Below are positions 14,278 through 23,442 of a stretch of DNA of 64,000 nucleotides, one piece after another. The notes under the pieces were generated by a model that did not search any database, was not told the origin of the DNA, and saw nothing but the letters and a program-made list of their open reading frames with translations. The position numbers were made by a program, and so were the translations under genes. The DNA comes from an uncultured Flavobacteriaceae bacterium (GTDB lineage: Bacteria > Bacteroidota > Bacteroidia > Flavobacteriales > Flavobacteriaceae). The DNA lies in assembly GCA_947494565.1 (NCBI GenBank), contig CANLVG010000003.1:1-64000 (forward strand), read 5' to 3'. Every line of letters begins with the position of its first letter. Positions within the stretch are counted from its first letter, which is position 1.

Positions 14278-17232
14278 TTACAAACTTTCACAGGTCATGC
14301 GTTCCTTTTTGCTCATTTTCGGCCCCTGCATTTTTCCACCGCCTGCTTTCTCTTTCAGCATCATATCGATGAGCTGACTACGCTCTTTTTTTATGGCTTC
14401 CCGCATTTGTTGGTCCTTTTTGAGATCGAAATAGGTGACCCCTTCAATAATCGTTTTTTCCGATTTGGCATAGACCGAAAGCGGATGGTCGCTCCATAAG
14501 ACCAGATCGGCATCCTTTCCTTCCTTGATACTGCCTACACGGTCATCGATATGCAATAATTTCGCAGGATTGATGGTCACCATTTTCCAGGCGTCTTCTT
14601 CGCTTACGCCACCGTATTTGACCGTTTTGCCTGCCTCTTGATTCAATCGGCGCGCCATTTCGGCATCATCACTATTGATAGCGACGGTTACTCCGACCTT
14701 GTTCATAATGGCGGCATTGTAGGGTATGGCATCCTTAACCTCATACTTATAGGCCCACCAGTCACTGAAAGTTCCGGCACCGGCGCCATGTTCCTTCATT
14801 TTATCGGCGACTTTGTACCCTTCTAAAATGTGAGTGAAGGTGTTCAACCTAAAATTAAATTTTTCGGCGACCTTCATCATCATGTTGATTTCACTCTGTA
14901 CATAACTATGACAGCTGATAAACCGCTCCCCGTTTAAAATCTCGGCGAGTACTTCCAATTCCTCATCATACCGATACGGCTGACCGCTTTTCTTTTTTAT
15001 ATCATACTCCTTCGCCCGTTGAAAGTAATTCATGAACACCTGTTCAACACCCATACGCGTTTGCGGAAATCTTGAAAAACTTTGCCAGTTGCTCTGCTTC
15101 ACGTTTTCCCCCAGGGCGAATTTGATAAATTTTGGGGAGTTGCTATAGATCATATTTTCGGGCGATTCACCCCATTTCAATTTCAAGATGGCCGAGCGTC
15201 CACCAATAGGATTGGCCGAGCCATGTAGTAATTGTGCCGAGGTCACCCCACCCGCCAATTGACGGTAAATATCAATGTCTTCATTGTCGACCACATCTTC
15301 CATTTTGACTTCCGCCGTAGAATTGTGCCCGGCTTCATTAATGGCCAAGGCAGCGATATGCGTATGTTCGTCTATGACTCCTGCGGTCAAGTGTTTGCCA
15401 GTAGCATCGATGACTTGTGCGCGGCCAGCAGATAGGTTCTGCCCGATCTTGGTTATCTTTCCGTCCTTGATCACGACATCGGTATTTTGAAGAATACCAT
15501 CTGCTTCGCCGGTCCATACGGTAGCATTTTTAAAGAGCAGGTGCTCTGATTGTGGTGCTGTCGTAAAGCCAAAACCGACATTGGGGTAGGTTACGGCCAT
15601 CAGTTTTGGAGCGTTCTGATCCTTTTCATCTTCTTTCTTATCTTCTGAAAAGGCAGCGGTTTTTACGGCCGTAAAAGTCGATTCATTTCCATTCGGCAAG
15701 GTGAGCTTTCCTTTCAGGTTATCCGAAGCGCCGTCAACCAAGCCGGCCATCCGATAATTCTTTTTCCCTTCATCCGTCGCAAAGGAAAAGGATACCCAGC
15801 CATTCGCATAGCTGATTTTCGACTTCAATTTGTTGGTATCTTGTTTGACCTCGATTTTCGGTTTGCTACTTTCCCCGGAAATCACCATAGTGTACGTCAT
15901 ACCGCCAGCGGAAAGATCATATGTGCCGCGAATGTCTTTTTGGCTCATATCATTGATGACGTTCTTTTGTCCTTGAACCCAATTTTCGTGTAAGATCGTT
16001 CCTTTGTCAAAAATATCGCCCGAGGTCACCAAGAAGTTGGCTTGGCGCCCCGTCTGTAGGGAACCAACGGTATTTGACTTGCCGAGAATCGAGGCCGGTA
16101 CCGTGGTCAGGGCCTCAAGGGCCTTGGTTTTGGGAAGCCCATAGGCAATCGCCTTCATCAATTTTTCCTTGAGTTTGTCCGGAGATTTCAAGTCATAAAG
16201 AGTAAAGGAAAATGGAATACCATTGTCCGCCATCACCTTTGGATTGGAGGGCGCTTGGTTCCATTTGCGCATATCCTTCAAATTCACATAGGAAGCGGCA
16301 ATAGGATCGGAAACATCATAGGCATCGGGAAAGTTCAGGGGAAGGATGAACTTGGCATTAGTGCTTTTGATCTCGGCAATGCGTTCATATTCATTTCCGC
16401 CACCTAAGATGACATATTGTATACCATTGGCATCACCGATTTTATCCGCGCGTAATACATGGCCTTTGTCCTTTGCCTCAAAAATCTGCACAAGGTTTTT
16501 GTTTTCGTTCAACGCTTCCAAAGATCGGTCTTTGGTATCCGAATTACCGGCAGCATACCATTTGGCGTCGGAGTACAGTTGTCGCAAAAGGGCCATCGAA
16601 CCCATCAGCGAGGTGGGATACGATTGGTTTTTGATGATACTCCTTGAAAAAGAGAGGTATTGGGCCGAAGTATCGTCGAGGATACGTTCGGCATCGGATT
16701 CTTTTCCGTTCAGGGCGACCAAGACACCGGTACCGCGAACCACTCCATCGTGAATATGCGAATTGACCACGCCGAAACCTGCTTTGCGAAGGGCCTTGGC
16801 CTTCTCATCGTCATATTTGAATTTTTGTATGGCATCATTTTCGGGCATCACGTGATCGTTCCAGTAAAAGCCTTCTCTATTTGAATCATACTGGGCCGTT
16901 CTTCCTCCACCCGGCTTTTTTTTGGGCTGTTCGACGCCAAATTTCGAATACACATCGATAAACGAAGGGTAGATGGAGTACCCTTTGAGGTCAACCATCA
17001 CCGTATTCTTAGGCAAGGTAACCGATTTGCCCACTTGCTTTACAATGCCATCTTGAATAAGCAAAGTACCCCCGTCTATAATCTGGGTGGGAGTGACAAA
17101 GATTTTGGCATTGGTGAAAGCCGTATAATTGTTGTTTTTTGATTTTACACCACTATTTTCCGGAAAGTAATCTTGTGAAAATAGGGCTGCACTACACCAT
17201 AGAAAGGCGAGTGCGAAGAGTCTCCTGTTCAT
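14278..17232 (-). CDS. Exported double-domain amidohydrolase
   Basis: A 984-residue exported protein (signal peptide 1-19, ending ALFSQ) with two amidohydrolase-type domains in tandem. Domain one (about 30-440) has the family edges but reads YPSFIDVYSKFG where an HxH pair would be, so it looks inactive. A beta-rich linker (about 440-570) follows. Domain two (about 575-950) keeps the ligands: GVIDEHTHIAALAINEAG with the HxH pair, then CHSYVQSE, THILEG and NSDDAE. The family hydrolyses cyclic amides or dipeptides; substrate unknown here. The C-terminal Lys/Gly/Met-rich tail ends CESL. It is the first gene of an exported peptide-processing group with the 441-residue homologue and the S9 peptidase. 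Confidence 0.88.
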   Translation of the reverse strand: MNRRLFALAFLWCSAALFSQDYFPENSGVKSKNNNYTAFTNAKIFVTPTQIIDGGTLLIQDGIVKQVGKSVTLPKNTVMVDLKGYSIYPSFIDVYSKFGVEQPKKKPGGGRTAQYDSNREGFYWNDHVMPENDAIQKFKYDDEKAKALRKAGFGVVNSHIHDGVVRGTGVLVALNGKESDAERILDDTSAQYLSFSRSIIKNQSYPTSLMGSMALLRQLYSDAKWYAAGNSDTKDRSLEALNENKNLVQIFEAKDKGHVLRADKIGDANGIQYVILGGGNEYERIAEIKSTNAKFILPLNFPDAYDVSDPIAASYVNLKDMRKWNQAPSNPKVMADNGIPFSFTLYDLKSPDKLKEKLMKAIAYGLPKTKALEALTTVPASILGKSNTVGSLQTGRQANFLVTSGDIFDKGTILHENWVQGQKNVINDMSQKDIRGTYDLSAGGMTYTMVISGESSKPKIEVKQDTNKLKSKISYANGWVSFSFATDEGKKNYRMAGLVDGASDNLKGKLTLPNGNESTFTAVKTAAFSEDKKEDEKDQNAPKLMAVTYPNVGFGFTTAPQSEHLLFKNATVWTGEADGILQNTDVVIKDGKITKIGQNLSAGRAQVIDATGKHLTAGVIDEHTHIAALAINEAGHNSTAEVKMEDVVDNEDIDIYRQLAGGVTSAQLLHGSANPIGGRSAILKLKWGESPENMIYSNSPKFIKFALGENVKQSNWQSFSRFPQTRMGVEQVFMNYFQRAKEYDIKKKSGQPYRYDEELEVLAEILNGERFISCHSYVQSEINMMMKVAEKFNFRLNTFTHILEGYKVADKMKEHGAGAGTFSDWWAYKYEVKDAIPYNAAIMNKVGVTVAINSDDAEMARRLNQEAGKTVKYGGVSEEDAWKMVTINPAKLLHIDDRVGSIKEGKDADLVLWSDHPLSVYAKSEKTIIEGVTYFDLKKDQQMREAIKKERSQLIDMMLKEKAGGGKMQGPKMSKKERMTCESL

Positions 17233-17397
17233 TTTTGTAAAGTTGATTAATTAGTCCTCTTAAATGTAAGGGAAGTGTAGGGATTTTTAGAGGTGTTGGG
17301 ATTATTTTAACACTAGAATTACGAATTCGGAAGTAGCTGGCGAAGGTAAATTTGGAATCCTCGGCCCGAATTCTTTTTTTGTCCGCGAAACGAACGC

Positions 17398-18486
17398 CTA
17401 CAATGGGAAGCGCTGGTGAAAGCCGACGAGTAGATTGACCACTTTGCCATAGCTTTTGATACCATCTTTTTGATTGTTCGCTTTGAGAAAGGTACTGAAT
17501 ATCGATTTGAATATCGGCTCGAATGGATTTTCATACGACTCATGAAACTCCCGTAGTTCCCGATAGTTTTTGATGACCCCCAGGTTGAGCTTTTCGTACA
17601 AGGCTTTTGAGGCAGCTTGATCACTGCGGTGCAGGGCATTCAAACAATGACTAAGCGCATAGGCATAGGCCGAATATTGAAAATAGGGGTCCTCGTTTTT
17701 TACGGTGACATAATAGCCGATGAAATTGGTTTCGTTCTCGGCGGAATATCCCACTTGATGTCCGATTTCATGGCCACTGACCACCGGAAACCGAAATAAA
17801 GGCGTCTTTCTGTTGACCTGCGCCTCATTCGTAAACGGATTCAAATATCCGCCAATGCCCATATAACTGGAGAGGATACTGTACATCGATTTCTTGATAC
17901 TCGGTCTGGGATAATCTAGCAAGGGCATTTGTTGGCTCATGCGCGAATAATTGGCCACTGTTTTGTCAAATACCTCGTTTCGGGTATAGGGCACTTGTAC
18001 AATTGCCGTAGAATCGCCAGTGAGTTGAACTTGCAGTGCATTGGTTTTTTTGACCAGAGACTCCGTCAATACCCTGATCTCTTCGTAGGTGGCTTCGGTT
18101 TCAATGTCGAATTGCCGTGCTATGGGTTCCCGATAATAATTGAGTCCCCAGACCAAATGAAAGGTAAAGTAGAAAATGGATAAGACCAAGACGACATCGC
18201 GCAGGAAAGCCAGCTTGTTCGCCTTGATTTTTTTTCTATTCCTGATAAGATACCGAACACCGAGTATGATCAAAAGTGTATACACAATTTCACCAATGGA
18301 GAAGGGAATCCATCCGAAAAGTGTTCTGAAAAAGGTACTGATCCACGGGTAGAGTCCTGTGCTGTAGTAGCGTTCCACGACTTCAGGATGACCGCTTAAC
18401 CAACTGATGATCGCGATCTGTGGAATGATACTCAGGGCAATACCATTGCGCAGCGTATTCTTTAAAGGTTCTTTGGTAATCAGCAT
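17398..18486 (-). CDS. DUF3810 membrane metalloprotease-like protein
   Basis: A 362-residue protein of the DUF3810 family. Three hydrophobic segments lie in the first 120 residues. The rest is soluble and carries the zinc-protease-like signature SGHEIGHQVGYSAENETNF (HExxH plus a downstream Glu) near 230-248. This arrangement fits a gluzincin-type metallopeptidase, but activity is unproven. A longer frame begins with TTG at 18504; the ATG at 18486 is preferred. A TATTTTTG motif, matching the Bacteroidetes -7 element, lies only 5 bases before this ATG (18492-18499), which would make a nearly leaderless transcript. It is divergent from pepD. Confidence 0.85.
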   Translation of the reverse strand: MLITKEPLKNTLRNGIALSIIPQIAIISWLSGHPEVVERYYSTGLYPWISTFFRTLFGWIPFSIGEIVYTLLIILGVRYLIRNRKKIKANKLAFLRDVVLVLSIFYFTFHLVWGLNYYREPIARQFDIETEATYEEIRVLTESLVKKTNALQVQLTGDSTAIVQVPYTRNEVFDKTVANYSRMSQQMPLLDYPRPSIKKSMYSILSSYMGIGGYLNPFTNEAQVNRKTPLFRFPVVSGHEIGHQVGYSAENETNFIGYYVTVKNEDPYFQYSAYAYALSHCLNALHRSDQAASKALYEKLNLGVIKNYRELREFHESYENPFEPIFKSIFSTFLKANNQKDGIKSYGKVVNLLVGFHQRFPL

Positions 18487-18559
18487 GAGACCAAAAATAA
18501 CCAATAAACTACCATGCTAATTTTTGAGGCCGTATTTTTAGGAAAAATTAAACATCTCT

Positions 18560-20017
18560 ATGAGCATAGAAGTAAGGGCTCTCGAACCCACAGCGATCTG
18601 GAACTGTTTTGCGGATTTAAATGCCGTACCACGTCCTTCTAAAAAAGAGGAACGTGTAATTCAATTTATGTTGGATTTTGGAGGGTCTTTAAAATTGGAG
18701 ACTTTTTCGGATGCGGTAGGAAATGTTATCATTCGCAAACCGGCCACGGCAGGTATGGAAGATCGAAAAATGGTTACGCTACAGTCGCACCTTGATATGG
18801 TACATCAGAAGAATACGGAAACGGTTTTTGATTTCGATACCCAGGGTATCGCTATGGTCGTGGATGGAGACTGGGTCAGGGCCGAGGGCACTACTTTGGG
18901 TGCCGATAATGGGATGGGCGTGGCCGCAATTATGGCCTTGTTGCAAAGTACCGATATTCCACACCCCCCTTTGGAGGCTTTGTTTACCATCGATGAGGAA
19001 ACTGGGATGACCGGGGCGATGGGACTTGAAGCCGGACTGTTACAAGGTGAGGTCCTCTTAAACCTCGATACGGAGGAAGATGATGAAATCGATATCGGAT
19101 GTGCGGGGGGAATTGATATTACCGCTGTGGGTGAATACCATTTGCAAGGGGTAAGACCTGAGTATCAATGTTATGAAATCCGTATAACGGGATTGAAAGG
19201 AGGGCATAGCGGAATGGATATCCATAAAGGTCTGGGCAATGCGAACAAATTAATGAACCGCTTGTTATATCATAGTGTCTTTGAATTCGATGCCGATATC
19301 TCGGAAATCGATGGGGGAGGTCTTCGCAATGCTATTCCTAGGGAAAGCGCAGCTACCTTGGCCGTAAATCAGACAAACGATGGTTTTCAGGAAGCTTTTC
19401 AAGGCTGGGTGACTATTCTGAAAAGCGAACTTTCGGCAACGGAACCAGACTTGCAAATAGCGTTGCAGCCGATTGCGCCATTTGACTTTACTATGGAGCC
19501 CACAAAAGCCCGTGATCTTTTGAGAAGTATCTACGCAGCGCACAATGGGGTGTATGCAATGAGTGCTACGATTCCCGATTTGGTCGAAACATCCAACAAT
19601 ATTGCGCGGGTAAAGGTTTCGGATGGGGCCATTAAGGTGAGCTGTTTGACCCGCTCCTCTAGGCAGTCGTCAAAAATGGACCTGGCTCAAGCCCTACAAT
19701 CGGCTTTTGAACTGGGAGGCTATGCCGTTACTTTTAGTGGGGCCTATCCGGGTTGGAATCCGAATCCGAATTCGGAGATTTTAAAACTCCTCGAGACAAC
19801 GTATAAACGTCTTTTTACCGCCGAACCTAGGGTAGTCGCCTGTCATGCGGGCCTTGAATGTGGTATTCTCGGGCAAAACTATCCCTATATTGACATGATC
19901 AGTTTTGGTCCTACGATACATGGGGCCCATTCGCCTGATGAATGTGTACAAATTTCTTCGGTTCAAAAATTCTGGACCTTCTTGAAAGCCGTATTGGCCG
20001 ATAGTCCTAAAAAATAA
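18560..20017 (+). CDS. pepD: Aminoacyl-histidine dipeptidase (PepD), M20 family
   Basis: A 485-residue cytosolic dipeptidase of the M20C/PepD family (cytosol non-specific dipeptidase, Xaa-His). The two-zinc site is visible in order: QSHLDMVH (near 80), GADNGMGVA (near 115), DEETGMTGAMG with the catalytic Glu pair (near 147), NLDTEEDDE (near 170) and CHAGLECGILG near 430. The dimerisation insert starts with GLKGGHSGMDIHKG. Length matches the family. The ATG at 18560 is well placed, 74 bases from the divergent DUF3810 start. It would complete breakdown of peptides released by the exported enzymes nearby, though that link is only by proximity. Confidence 0.95.
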   Translation: MSIEVRALEPTAIWNCFADLNAVPRPSKKEERVIQFMLDFGGSLKLETFSDAVGNVIIRKPATAGMEDRKMVTLQSHLDMVHQKNTETVFDFDTQGIAMVVDGDWVRAEGTTLGADNGMGVAAIMALLQSTDIPHPPLEALFTIDEETGMTGAMGLEAGLLQGEVLLNLDTEEDDEIDIGCAGGIDITAVGEYHLQGVRPEYQCYEIRITGLKGGHSGMDIHKGLGNANKLMNRLLYHSVFEFDADISEIDGGGLRNAIPRESAATLAVNQTNDGFQEAFQGWVTILKSELSATEPDLQIALQPIAPFDFTMEPTKARDLLRSIYAAHNGVYAMSATIPDLVETSNNIARVKVSDGAIKVSCLTRSSRQSSKMDLAQALQSAFELGGYAVTFSGAYPGWNPNPNSEILKLLETTYKRLFTAEPRVVACHAGLECGILGQNYPYIDMISFGPTIHGAHSPDECVQISSVQKFWTFLKAVLADSPKK

Positions 20018-20020
20018 AAA

Positions 20021-20043
20021 GGAGCGGTTGATCGTACCGCTCC
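20021..20043. terminator. Hairpin terminator between pepD and DUF805
   Basis: GGAGCGGT (20021-20028) pairs perfectly with ACCGCTCC (20036-20043) across a 7-base loop. Read leftward, the stem is followed by TTTTTATTTTTT, so it is a strong terminator for the DUF805 gene. Read rightward the U-run is poor, so it is a weaker stop for pepD. Confidence 0.8.
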
Positions 20044-20065
20044 CTTCCAATAGTTGTATTTGAGA

Positions 20066-20422
20066 TTATACTTTTTGCAATTTCACATCCTGCGTTTGCT
20101 TGGGGTCAGTTCCATAGGTATTGTCTCCTTGGTCACCTTCCGTTACCGCCAGAATGAACGAATAGATCGGAATCAGTAGGTACCACCCGCTTTTACCGAC
20201 ATCGTGCATCCGTCGAACCCCAACGGCCAAACTGGGTATTAAGACAGCGAAGCTATAAATGACCGCTAAAAAGAGTAGGGCGGGAACTTCCGCGGCAAAG
20301 GCTAAAATTTGAAGGCCATAGGCGAAAATCATGTTAAAAAGAAAGAACATCCAATATTCCTTGCGTCGTGCTCGACCGCTAAAATCCGCATATTGCGAGA
20401 TTACTTTTAGGTACCAATTCAT
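20066..20422 (-). CDS. DUF805 membrane protein
   Basis: A 118-residue inner-membrane protein of the DUF805 family (YhaH/YhaI type); function unknown. The family start WYLKVISQYADFSGRARRKEYW is followed by three hydrophobic segments (about 26-45, 50-75, 85-100). The typical SLAVGVRRMHDVGKSGWYLLIP motif lies near 65-85. It is a single gene, convergent with pepD and closed by the hairpin at 20021-20043. Confidence 0.88.
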   Translation of the reverse strand: MNWYLKVISQYADFSGRARRKEYWMFFLFNMIFAYGLQILAFAAEVPALLFLAVIYSFAVLIPSLAVGVRRMHDVGKSGWYLLIPIYSFILAVTEGDQGDNTYGTDPKQTQDVKLQKV

Positions 20423-20574
20423 AAGTAGGGCTTTAGATTTTTATGAATTGCTCTAACGGAGGATATAGTTCACTAGTATTATTTTTAGACGAACGGCAGT
20501 CTAAAATCCAAAAAATCGATGAACAGCATTCTTGTAACCGATACGTTTTAAAAACTTAAAGGTCGGTAAATGGA

Positions 20575-21630
20575 CTATCCCCCGTATTCGGGATTTTTCG
20601 ATCGAATTTCTTCCCGGACCAAGAGTCCTGATGGCGTCAACATGTCAAGTGGCCAGCTGCCATTGCCACTGGCACCTGGTTTTACCGCTGCCGAGCTCTC
20701 TTCCTTGTCCGCAATAGACCAGTTACACCATGAGATTTGGTTATCGTCTAGAAAGTCCCACCAGATTTGGGCTTCGGCAACATCAACAAATCCGTCCCCG
20801 GTATATTCAGTAACCCCATATTCGGTAACGAAAAGGGGAATGCCGGCGTCCAAGGCGTTTTGTGCAATCGTACGTAGTTCTTGCTTGTGCGATGCCGCAT
20901 AATAATGTAAGGTATATAGGGTATTGGAATCGGAAAGGCGGTTTCCGATGACCTCGTCGACGCGCTGTGACCACGAACGTGTTCCGGCAATGATAATGTT
21001 ATCGGGATCATGCGTCCTGATTTCGGAGGTAATAGTCTCATGATACGGTTTCAAGGTATCGGTCCATGAAACGGTGTCTAAGGGCTCATTGTACGTTTCA
21101 TAGATGATATTTGGTCGATCGCCATATTTTTGGGCGACCTCGGCAAAAAAGACTAGGGCTTCGTCTATGTAATCTTGTGCATGATGACTGTGCCAATCCA
21201 CAATGACATAGAGCCCTTCTTCAATGGCGGCATCGATAACCCTGAAAATTTTTGCCTTTTCCCCTGCCTTATTTTCCAGGTATCCGCCAGGATCTTCAAT
21301 TCCCATGGATGCCCTGACAATATTGACCTGAAAGTCATCTTTGAGCCATTTGACTACCTCAGGGGTATAGAATTGGGGCCACCATTGACTCCAAGAGAGT
21401 GACATACCACGAAGTTGTATGACCGTTCCGTTTTTATCGACTAGGTGCTTTCCTGAAACCTGTAGCTGTCCATGGGTATCCACCGCGCTGAGCGGCTCAA
21501 CATCAGTGTTCTCTTGCTTTGGATCTTGGGTTACAAGAGGTTCCTCAATCGGTACGGTAGCTTCGGAATTCGAACAGCCGATAAGCAACATACACAGAGC
21601 GCAAAAAACTTGAACTATTGATTTTTTCAT
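20575..21630 (-). CDS. GH5-family glycoside hydrolase lipoprotein (endoglucanase-like)
   Basis: A 351-residue lipoprotein (signal peptide ending LLIGC, Cys about 19, then an acidic linker). The TIM-barrel catalytic domain begins LQVSGKHLVDKNGTVIQLRG. GMSLSWSQWWPQFYT resembles the cellulase subfamily 2 opening. The acid/base Glu lies in YETYNEPL and the nucleophile Glu in LFVTEYGV; VDWHSHHAQ is also family-typical. It probably cleaves beta-1,4-glucan or a related beta-glucan outside the cytoplasm. It has no carbohydrate-binding module and no T9SS sorting tail. No SusC/SusD pair is near, so it is not part of a standard polysaccharide-utilization locus. Confidence 0.9.
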   Translation of the reverse strand: MKKSIVQVFCALCMLLIGCSNSEATVPIEEPLVTQDPKQENTDVEPLSAVDTHGQLQVSGKHLVDKNGTVIQLRGMSLSWSQWWPQFYTPEVVKWLKDDFQVNIVRASMGIEDPGGYLENKAGEKAKIFRVIDAAIEEGLYVIVDWHSHHAQDYIDEALVFFAEVAQKYGDRPNIIYETYNEPLDTVSWTDTLKPYHETITSEIRTHDPDNIIIAGTRSWSQRVDEVIGNRLSDSNTLYTLHYYAASHKQELRTIAQNALDAGIPLFVTEYGVTEYTGDGFVDVAEAQIWWDFLDDNQISWCNWSIADKEESSAAVKPGASGNGSWPLDMLTPSGLLVREEIRSKNPEYGG

Positions 21631-21689
21631 ACGAAATCTGTCCTACACGTTTGTGGTACAAGTGGTATTCGGAATTCAAATTAATGAAA

Positions 21690-21709
21690 AAACCCGCTCA
21701 AGCGGGTTT
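21690..21709 (-). terminator. Rho-independent terminator of the PPIase operon
   Basis: AAACCCGCT and AGCGGGTTT form a 9-bp stem with a 2-base loop, followed leftward by a run of Ts (AAAAAA at 21686 on the + strand). It ends the leftward DHH-gldI-PPIase operon. Confidence 0.85.
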
Positions 21710-21737
21710 TATTCTAATTTTTATATGTTGATTTTGG

Positions 21738-22880
21738 TTATTGGGCGATACCGGCAATTTCCAAATCAAAAACAAGGTCGGCGTTGGGTGGAATCACATT
21801 TCGGCTTCCTTGTTCGCCATATCCTAAATGTGGAGGGATGAAAACACGAATTTTATCTCCTACTTTCATCGTCATTAGGGCCTCCTTAAATCCGGCAATG
21901 AGTTGGGCTTCTGAGCTGTAGACCATTGGAATGGGACGATACCCTCCACCTTGCGCTCTGCGGTCATCGTACTTGTTGTACTTCCGGGCGATTTCCTCAT
22001 AGTTGCTATCGAATAAAGAACCGTTCTCCAAAAAGCCGGCATACATCACCAAGACCTGTTGTCCAATTTTAGGTTTTTCGCCTTTTCCTTCCTTCAAGCT
22101 CAAGATCCGGAGTCCTGAAGGCAATTCTTTCGCTTTTTCCTTTTCGGTGGGAATGACAGCAGCTAAGGCAGCACGCTCTTCTTGGGCTACGGCTTCTCGC
22201 TCGGCATTCGCTTTTTCCTCTGCAGCCAAACGTTCGCCCTCTTTGGCAAAATAATCGGTCATCACCGCTACGGCGTCGAACTTACGGGCTTCTTTTCCGT
22301 TTCGGATGATCTCGACCGTGTTCATAACGACATCGACCACCGGTTTGTCACCTGTGCCTGTTTCGACATTCGCGATAGAGTCAACTACGCTTAGGCCTTC
22401 GACCACGGCTCCAAAAACCGTATGACGCCCATTGAGGAAAGGGGTTTCTTTATGGGTAATGAAAAATTGGCTACCGTTCGTCCCTGGGCCAGCGTTGGCC
22501 ATGGACAGAATTCCTTTTTTGTCATGAACCAAAGAATCGTTAGTCTCGTCCATGAATTTATAACCCGGGTTTCCTCTTCCGGTTCCATCAGGATCGCCCC
22601 CTTGGATCATAAAGTCTTTGATGACCCTATGAAAGATAATACCATTATAGTAGGGTTTGTCTTTGTATTTTTCATCTACAAAAGGATTCTTTCCTTCTGC
22701 TAGTGACACAAAGTTCGCTACGGTAACAGGCGTCTGCTCATGCGCTAACTTGACAATGATATCGCCTTTAGAGGTTTTGATGTCCGCAAAAAGGCCATCA
22801 CCCAAATCGGCACGTTTACTTGAGGTGCAACTTGCTAAAACAATGCCTATGAGACATAGTACTAAATACGCTTTCTTCAT
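21738..22880 (-). CDS. Two-domain peptidyl-prolyl isomerase lipoprotein (cyclophilin + FKBP)
   Basis: A 380-residue lipoprotein (lipobox VLASC, Cys about 18). Residues 28-200 are a cyclophilin-type PPIase (FHRVIKDFMIQGGDPDGTGRGNPGY, then NAGPGTNGSQFFIT). A charged helical linker (205-255, Glu/Ala/Lys-rich) follows. Residues 265-380 are an FKBP-type PPIase (VLVMYAGFLENGSLFDSN, RVFIPPHLGYGEQG). Both catalytic folds look complete. It probably helps fold exported proteins in the periplasm or at the outer membrane. It starts 10 bases after gldI, with which it forms an operon. The combination with another FKBP lipoprotein points to a shared role in envelope protein folding. Confidence 0.92.
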   Translation of the reverse strand: MKKAYLVLCLIGIVLASCTSSKRADLGDGLFADIKTSKGDIIVKLAHEQTPVTVANFVSLAEGKNPFVDEKYKDKPYYNGIIFHRVIKDFMIQGGDPDGTGRGNPGYKFMDETNDSLVHDKKGILSMANAGPGTNGSQFFITHKETPFLNGRHTVFGAVVEGLSVVDSIANVETGTGDKPVVDVVMNTVEIIRNGKEARKFDAVAVMTDYFAKEGERLAAEEKANAEREAVAQEERAALAAVIPTEKEKAKELPSGLRILSLKEGKGEKPKIGQQVLVMYAGFLENGSLFDSNYEEIARKYNKYDDRRAQGGGYRPIPMVYSSEAQLIAGFKEALMTMKVGDKIRVFIPPHLGYGEQGSRNVIPPNADLVFDLEIAGIAQ

Positions 22881-22890
22881 TTTATGATAT

Positions 22891-23442
22891 TTAATTTTGG
22901 ATACTGTCTTGTTGTTTTTCGATTTTTAAGAGGGTCAAGGTGGATTTTAATGGCACGTTGGTCCCTATTTTATTATCGTCCCCATGGTAGCCGTAGGCTA
23001 AGGATGACGGGAACAAAAAGGTCGCGGTTTCATTTTCCTTGAGTAGGGGAACACTGTTTCTAAGACCGGGGAACAGGTCTAGTTTATCGGCTCTGAACTG
23101 GCGAATACCGATATCTTTCATGCGATATATCGTATCGTCGGCAAAGGTCACAACATTGTAGGTCAAGGTGACCTTATCGGCTGGGCCTACCGTTTTGGTA
23201 CTGGCTTCGTCCTTTACATTATAATAATACCAAGAACCCGTAGTGCTTTGTATATAGTTATGAACGGAATCTTTGGCCATGATATCCTGTATGAGTTGTT
23301 CCTCTTTTGCCAGTAGTGCCCGTGTACGTTCGATGGAGGCTTTAAAACTGCTGCCGGTATTCTGTTTGACCGGTCTCCGCGGTTCGGGCCCCTGACAACT
23401 CAACAAACCTAACAATAGGATGAAATAGCCAAAAGTTCTCAT
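22891..23442 (-). CDS. gldI: Gliding motility-associated FKBP lipoprotein GldI
   Basis: A 183-residue lipoprotein (lipobox GLLSC, Cys about 16) with a C-terminal FKBP-type PPIase domain (about 80-175: VGPADKVTLTYNV, then LFPSSLAYGYHGDDNKIGTNVPLKSTL). In Flavobacterium johnsoniae GldI is a PPIase-like lipoprotein needed for gliding. Size, lipobox and domain place match that protein. It overlaps the DHH gene stop by 4 bases (ATGA) and is followed by the two-domain PPIase. The presence of an SprB-like giant protein at the right end of the window fits a gliding, T9SS-bearing organism. Confidence 0.88.
   Translation of the reverse strand: MRTFGYFILLLGLLSCQGPEPRRPVKQNTGSSFKASIERTRALLAKEEQLIQDIMAKDSVHNYIQSTTGSWYYYNVKDEASTKTVGPADKVTLTYNVVTFADDTIYRMKDIGIRQFRADKLDLFPGLRNSVPLLKENETATFLFPSSLAYGYHGDDNKIGTNVPLKSTLTLLKIEKQQDSIQN

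Noticed and set aside
16840-16860. CACGTG palindrome as a parS site
   Set aside because: It lies inside the coding sequence of an amidohydrolase and lacks the flanking TGTT/AACA arms of parS.
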